Virus record (IMG/VR): IMGVR_UViG_3300036046_000036
Span: 1 to 22,094 of that record
Reading direction: 5' to 3' (one strand)
Source of the DNA: a virus
Length of the DNA stretch: 22,094 nt
Positions 18,958 to 22,094 of the stretch are shown piece by piece. Positions within the stretch are counted from its first letter, which is position 1. Each line of letters opens with the position of its first letter. Below the pieces are notes generated by a model that searched no databases, was not told the origin of the DNA, and was given only the letters and a program-made list of their open reading frames with translations. The position numbers and the translations under genes were made by a program.

Positions 18958-20742
18958 ATGAGCGCGGAATTGGCTGAACTGGACACCCTGCGCGAGCTGG
19001 CCACCAAGCTGGCCACGGCCGGGCATGGTCAGAAGGGCGAGCTGGTGAGCCGTGTGGCCAAGCTGCTCAACTACTCGGTGCAGGAGGTCTATCGCCGCCT
19101 GGAGCGCGCCGGCTTTGATAGCGGCCGCAAACCCCGAGCGGACAAGGGCAGGACAAAAGTCTCTGAGACCTTGGCACGCAAGGTGGGCGGCATGGTGCAT
19201 GTGGCCACTCGCGCCAACAGCAAGAAGACGCTCGCGATCAAGACGGCCCTGACCATCCTGACCGAGGACGGCCGGCATGGCGAGGCCAATCCTGAGACGG
19301 GCGAGATCATGCAGATCGAAGTCAGCGCCAGCACGGTATCGCGCGCCATGCGTCGCTATCGCTGCCACCCGGAACAGCTGAGCGTTCCCACGCCCCATGT
19401 CAGTCAGCGCAGCCTGCACCCCAACCATGTGTGGCAGATCGACGCCTCGGTCTGCGTGCTGTTCTACCTGCCCAAGGGCGGCCTCTCGGTGATGGAGGAG
19501 AAAGAGTTCTACAAGAACAAGCCGCAGAACATCAAGAAGGTCGAAAACGAGCGCGTGATCCGCTACGTGATCACCGATCACTACAGCGGCTGGATTTTCC
19601 TGTGGTACGTGCATGGCAGCGAGGACACCGCCAACCTGATCGAGGCTTTCCTGGCCGCTATCCAGTACCGGGGCGCCACCGACCCGATGCACGGTGTGCC
19701 GCTGATTCTGATGATGGACAAGGGCTCGGCCAACGTCAGCGGCCTGTTCCTGAACCTGCTGAAGAACCTGCATGTGGAAGCCATCGTGCACGGTGTCGGC
19801 AACCCGCGCGCCAAAGGCCAGGTCGAGAACGGGCAGAACCTGGTTGAAACACAGTTCGAAGGCCGCCTGCCATTCCTGCGCATCAACAGCCTGGCCGAAC
19901 TGCAGGCCGCCGCAGACCGCTGGCGTATTGCCTACAACGCGACCGCCAAGCACTCGCGCTACGGCAAGCCGCGCAATGCCATGTGGCTCACCATCCGGGA
20001 AGACCAACTGCGCATTGCGCCGCCGCTGGCCCTGCTGCGCGAACTGGTCAACACCCAGCCGATGCCCGCCACCGTGCGCGGCAATCTGACCATCAGCCAC
20101 AGCACGAAGGGCTACGGCAGCCAGGATTACGACCTGCGCCACATCCCTGGCATTCATCCCAAGGAGAAGGTCCAGGTCATCGTCAACGCGTACCGCGCGC
20201 CGGCCATCGACGTCGTGATCACTGACCTGGGCGGTGTTGAGGCGACATACACGGTGGAGCCGATGCAGGTGGATCTGGCTGGCTTTCCCGCGACGGCTCC
20301 GATCATCGGTGCCAGCTACGCCGCCCAGGCCAAGGACGCCACCGAGCGCAGCCGTGAGGCCATCCGCCAGTCGGCTTACGGCGTATCGACAGAGCGGGAG
20401 GTGGACGCCCAGCGCAAGCAGCGCGTGACCGCCTACGAGGGCCAGATCAATGCCATGGCCGACGTCGACAGCGTCTCAGTACCCACCTATCTGCCCAAGC
20501 GGGGCAGAGACCTGGCCGTCGAATCCCGCGAACGCAATATCCAGCCGCTCAACCACATTGAGGCCGCCAAGCGCATCCGGCAGGCCATGGGCGAGGCTTG
20601 GACCAAGGGGCATTTTCAGTGGCTTACGCAGCGTCATCCAGACGGCGTGGCGGAAGACCAGATCGAGGCGATTGTCGCCGAACTCAGCGGGCCGAAAGCC
20701 CAGCACAAAACGCCGCTGCGCTTAGCGGTAGGAGGTGAGTGA
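18958..20742 (+). CDS. Transposase A, Mu A-like DDE recombinase
   Basis: Start at ATG 18958 (GGAGG about 7 nt upstream) gives 594 aa. An N-terminal helix-turn-helix region (GQKGELVSRVAKLLNYSVQE, VYRRLERAGF) and a linker lead into the rve-type core. Catalytic residues are D162 (HVWQIDASV), D254 (LILMMDKGSAN) and E290 (KGQVENGQN), with exactly 35 residues between D254 and E290. A Mu-type beta-barrel follows (HPKEKVQVIVNAYRAPAIDV), then a helical C-terminus where Mu A binds its ATPase partner. It cuts phage ends and joins them to target DNA in integration and replicative transposition. Intact and adjacent to the B gene. Confidence 0.96.
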   Translation: MSAELAELDTLRELATKLATAGHGQKGELVSRVAKLLNYSVQEVYRRLERAGFDSGRKPRADKGRTKVSETLARKVGGMVHVATRANSKKTLAIKTALTILTEDGRHGEANPETGEIMQIEVSASTVSRAMRRYRCHPEQLSVPTPHVSQRSLHPNHVWQIDASVCVLFYLPKGGLSVMEEKEFYKNKPQNIKKVENERVIRYVITDHYSGWIFLWYVHGSEDTANLIEAFLAAIQYRGATDPMHGVPLILMMDKGSANVSGLFLNLLKNLHVEAIVHGVGNPRAKGQVENGQNLVETQFEGRLPFLRINSLAELQAAADRWRIAYNATAKHSRYGKPRNAMWLTIREDQLRIAPPLALLRELVNTQPMPATVRGNLTISHSTKGYGSQDYDLRHIPGIHPKEKVQVIVNAYRAPAIDVVITDLGGVEATYTVEPMQVDLAGFPATAPIIGASYAAQAKDATERSREAIRQSAYGVSTEREVDAQRKQRVTAYEGQINAMADVDSVSVPTYLPKRGRDLAVESRERNIQPLNHIEAAKRIRQAMGEAWTKGHFQWLTQRHPDGVAEDQIEAIVAELSGPKAQHKTPLRLAVGGE

Positions 20743-21935
20743 TGTTGAAGCTGAAACACACCCTGGAAGACCTGGGCAAGAAGCAGACCGAGCTGGCCGC
20801 GCACCTGTCGCTCAGCAAGGCGGCTGTGGCCCAGCTGGTCAACCACGGCCAGTGGCCCAAGACCATCCAGCAAACCGACCTGAAAGACCGCATCGCCAGC
20901 TGGCTGGTGGCGGCAGGTGCAGCACAAGACAGCGTGCAAACCGCATTTGAAGAGTGGGTGCAGCCAGGCGGCAACCTGGCCACACCCGATGCCCAGTCCC
21001 AAGAGTCCAACCAAGAAACGGAGCACGAAAACATGTTACTACGCTGCCAGCCTCTCCTTCCTGAAGCACGCCGCCACTTTGAGCTTTTTTCCGACCCATT
21101 CCTGGAAGACCTGAAGGGGCCCGAAGACCTGTGGACCTCGCCCGAGCTGCGCTATGTCCGTGAGGCCATGATGCAGACGGCAACTGGCGGCGGCATGCTG
21201 GCGATTGTGAGTGAATCTGGTGCAGGCAAGACCACGCTGCTGATCGACCTCGAAGACCGCATCTGTCGTGAGAAAAAGCCCGTCATCCTCATCAAGCCCT
21301 ACATGCTGAGCGCAGAGGAAACCGACCAGAAGGGCAAGACGCTCAAATCGACCCATATTGCCGAGGCCATCATGGCCGCCGTGGCACCTAACGAGAAGCC
21401 GAAGAGCAGCCCCGAAGCGCGCTTCCAGCAGCTGCACCGCGTACTAAAGGACAGCGCAGCAGCCGGTAATCGTCACTGCGTGGTGTTCGACGAAGCGCAC
21501 AGCCTTCCCCTGGCAACTATCAAGCATCTGAAGCGCTACACCGAGCTGAAGCTGGGTTACAAGTCGCTGATCAGCATCATTCTGATGGGCCAGACCGAGC
21601 TGCAGGTGAAGCTCAGCGAGCGCGATTCCAAGGTGCGGGAAGTAGTCCAGCGGTGCGAGGTAGTTCAGCTACTGCCCCTGAGCGCAGCCGAGCTACAGCA
21701 GTACCTGCATTTCAAATTCAAGCGCCTGGGCAAGCAGCTGGGCGAGATCATGAACGAGGAAGCGCTGGATGCACTGCGCGCTAGGCTGACCATTTCGACG
21801 CGCAACAGTGCGCAACAGGATCAAGTCTCGCTGCTTTATCCGCTCGCCGTTGGCAATGTCGTTAAAGCTGCCATGAACATGGCTGCAGAGCTGGGCGTGC
21901 CTGTCATCACCGCCGACCTGATCAAGGGGGTCTGA
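20742..21935 (+). CDS. Transposition protein B, AAA+ target-DNA ATPase
   Basis: ATG 20742 (GGAGG 6 nt upstream, overlapping the transposase stop by one base) gives 397 aa. An N-terminal helix-turn-helix (KKQTELAAHLSLSKAAVAQL, residues about 12-35) binds DNA. An AAA+ core has Walker A GAGKTT (K163) and Walker B VVFDEAHS (D250, E251), followed by an ILMGQTELQVKL segment as in ExeA/MuB-like ATPases. The C-terminal helical part includes QVSLLYPLAVGNVVKAAMNM. By analogy with Mu B it coats target DNA, activates transposase and steers it away from its own genome. Confidence 0.93.
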   Translation: MLKLKHTLEDLGKKQTELAAHLSLSKAAVAQLVNHGQWPKTIQQTDLKDRIASWLVAAGAAQDSVQTAFEEWVQPGGNLATPDAQSQESNQETEHENMLLRCQPLLPEARRHFELFSDPFLEDLKGPEDLWTSPELRYVREAMMQTATGGGMLAIVSESGAGKTTLLIDLEDRICREKKPVILIKPYMLSAEETDQKGKTLKSTHIAEAIMAAVAPNEKPKSSPEARFQQLHRVLKDSAAAGNRHCVVFDEAHSLPLATIKHLKRYTELKLGYKSLISIILMGQTELQVKLSERDSKVREVVQRCEVVQLLPLSAAELQQYLHFKFKRLGKQLGEIMNEEALDALRARLTISTRNSAQQDQVSLLYPLAVGNVVKAAMNMAAELGVPVITADLIKGV

Positions 21936-21936
21936 C

Positions 21937-22083
21937 ATGGCCGCGCTAGCCCTCCTACGACCGACCATCCCCGCTCATAGCACTGCGCCGACGGTTTTCA
22001 CCGAGGCGGTGATCGAACGTATGAGCACCCTTACCCAGGCACTCCGCAAGGTGCGCGACGAGCTGCACTGCCAGCTGCGATGA
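21937..22083 (+). CDS. Small early protein (48 aa), unknown function
   Basis: ATG 21937 with AAGGGGG about 6 nt upstream, two bases after the transposition B stop. The 48-aa product (MAALALLRPTIPAHSTAPTV, FTEAVIERMSTLTQALRKVR, DELHCQLR) has a short hydrophobic opening and a helical, basic end. It is the right size and position for the small genes that follow B in this phage group, but no function can be read. Confidence 0.65.
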   Translation: MAALALLRPTIPAHSTAPTVFTEAVIERMSTLTQALRKVRDELHCQLR

Positions 22084-22094
22084 CCTGGCAGTGC
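22065..22094. repeat. Inverted repeat at the window edge
   Basis: GCACTGCCAG (22065-22074) and CTGGCAGTGC (22085-22094) are perfect 10-bp arms around a 10-nt loop holding the stop of the 48-aa gene and a possible next ATG. The arms may extend beyond the window. It could attenuate or couple translation; chance is possible. Confidence 0.5.
22080..22094 (+). CDS. Possible start of the next early gene (cut by window edge)
   Basis: ATG at 22080 overlaps the previous stop as ATGA, and the first five codons read MTWQC. The overlap is typical of this operon, but no Shine-Dalgarno is evident and too little is present to judge. Confidence 0.3.

Larger units (their letters stand above)
1..22094. mobile_element. 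Interior of a BcepMu-type Mu-like transposable prophage
   Basis: Almost every gene in the window belongs to a transposable Caudoviricetes phage: DDE transposase with an AAA+ partner, repressor, lysis cassette, terminase, DUF935 portal, MuF protein, Mu I protease/scaffold and Mu T capsid. Early genes run rightward from about 16.4 kb and late genes run leftward from about 14.2 kb, so lysogeny control sits between two divergent blocks. This is the BcepMu plan (inverted relative to its usual drawing) and not the collinear plan of Mu itself. No phage ends, target duplication or host gene is seen, so both ends lie outside the window. Most genes look intact, so the element could be functional. Confidence 0.93.

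Noticed and set aside
18622-20157. Long minus-strand open frame (511 aa) opposite the transposase gene
   Set aside because: Shadow frame; the plus strand encodes an intact DDE transposase with all catalytic residues.
1-22094. CRISPR arrays, tRNA, rRNA and insertion sequences
   Set aside because: No spaced repeats, cloverleaf-like sequence, rRNA-like stretch or IS transposase with terminal repeats was seen. The only tandem repeat is the coding one at 2888-2959.

Overview
The window is the interior of a Mu-like transposable prophage of the BcepMu type. Hallmarks are a Mu A-like DDE transposase (18958-20742) paired with an AAA+ target-choice ATPase (20742-21935), a BcepMu gp16-family DNA-binding protein (16386-16619), and a head module in Mu order: gp26-gp27-gp28-gp29-F-G-I-decoration-T-gp35-gp36-gp37. 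Neither prophage end nor any host gene is visible. The host is a Gram-negative, high-GC proteobacterium, shown by the Rz/Rz1 spanin pair, lipobox, Shine-Dalgarno use and GC-rich codons. A beta-proteobacterium, or a high-GC gamma-proteobacterium, is the best guess; the sequence does not fix the genus.

Layout. A divergent control region (about 16180-16385) separates two transcription directions. Rightward (+) lies the early operon: the gp16-like protein, a CII-like regulator, two small genes (one an IclR-like winged helix), a DUF3102-like coiled-coil protein, transposase A, ATPase B and a 48-aa ORF, probably continuing past the right edge. An 86-aa gene (16664-16924) sits antisense in the gap after the first early gene. 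Leftward (-) comes the lysogeny operon: an XRE repressor followed by two predicted membrane proteins of unknown function, closed by a strong intrinsic terminator at 14340-14361. Its operator, a 22-bp palindrome with TTGGGACA half-sites, overlaps a possible early promoter.

Further left, all on the minus strand, is the late region. It opens with a lysis cassette (Cys-rich small protein, holin, SLT endolysin, Rz with nested Rz1), then a DksA-like zinc finger, a DUF2730 protein, gp26, the terminase small and large subunits, the portal, and a MuF protein that appears fused to a PBECR2-type nuclease toxin domain. After these come G, protease/scaffold I, a DUF2190 decoration protein, major capsid T, gp35, gp36 and gp37. 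The left edge holds four less typical structural genes, ending in a tail-fibre-like protein cut by the window.

The most noteworthy unlisted signal is a 24-bp element present twice (22 of 24 identical, core TGAACT-N-GTTCA). It lies 27-28 nt upstream of the first late gene and of gene I. These are the places where Mu has its activator-dependent late promoters Plys and PI, so the element is a candidate site for an unidentified late activator. Other leads are the MuF-toxin fusion, the repressor-linked membrane pair, and a partial duplication shared by the repressor tail and the next gene.
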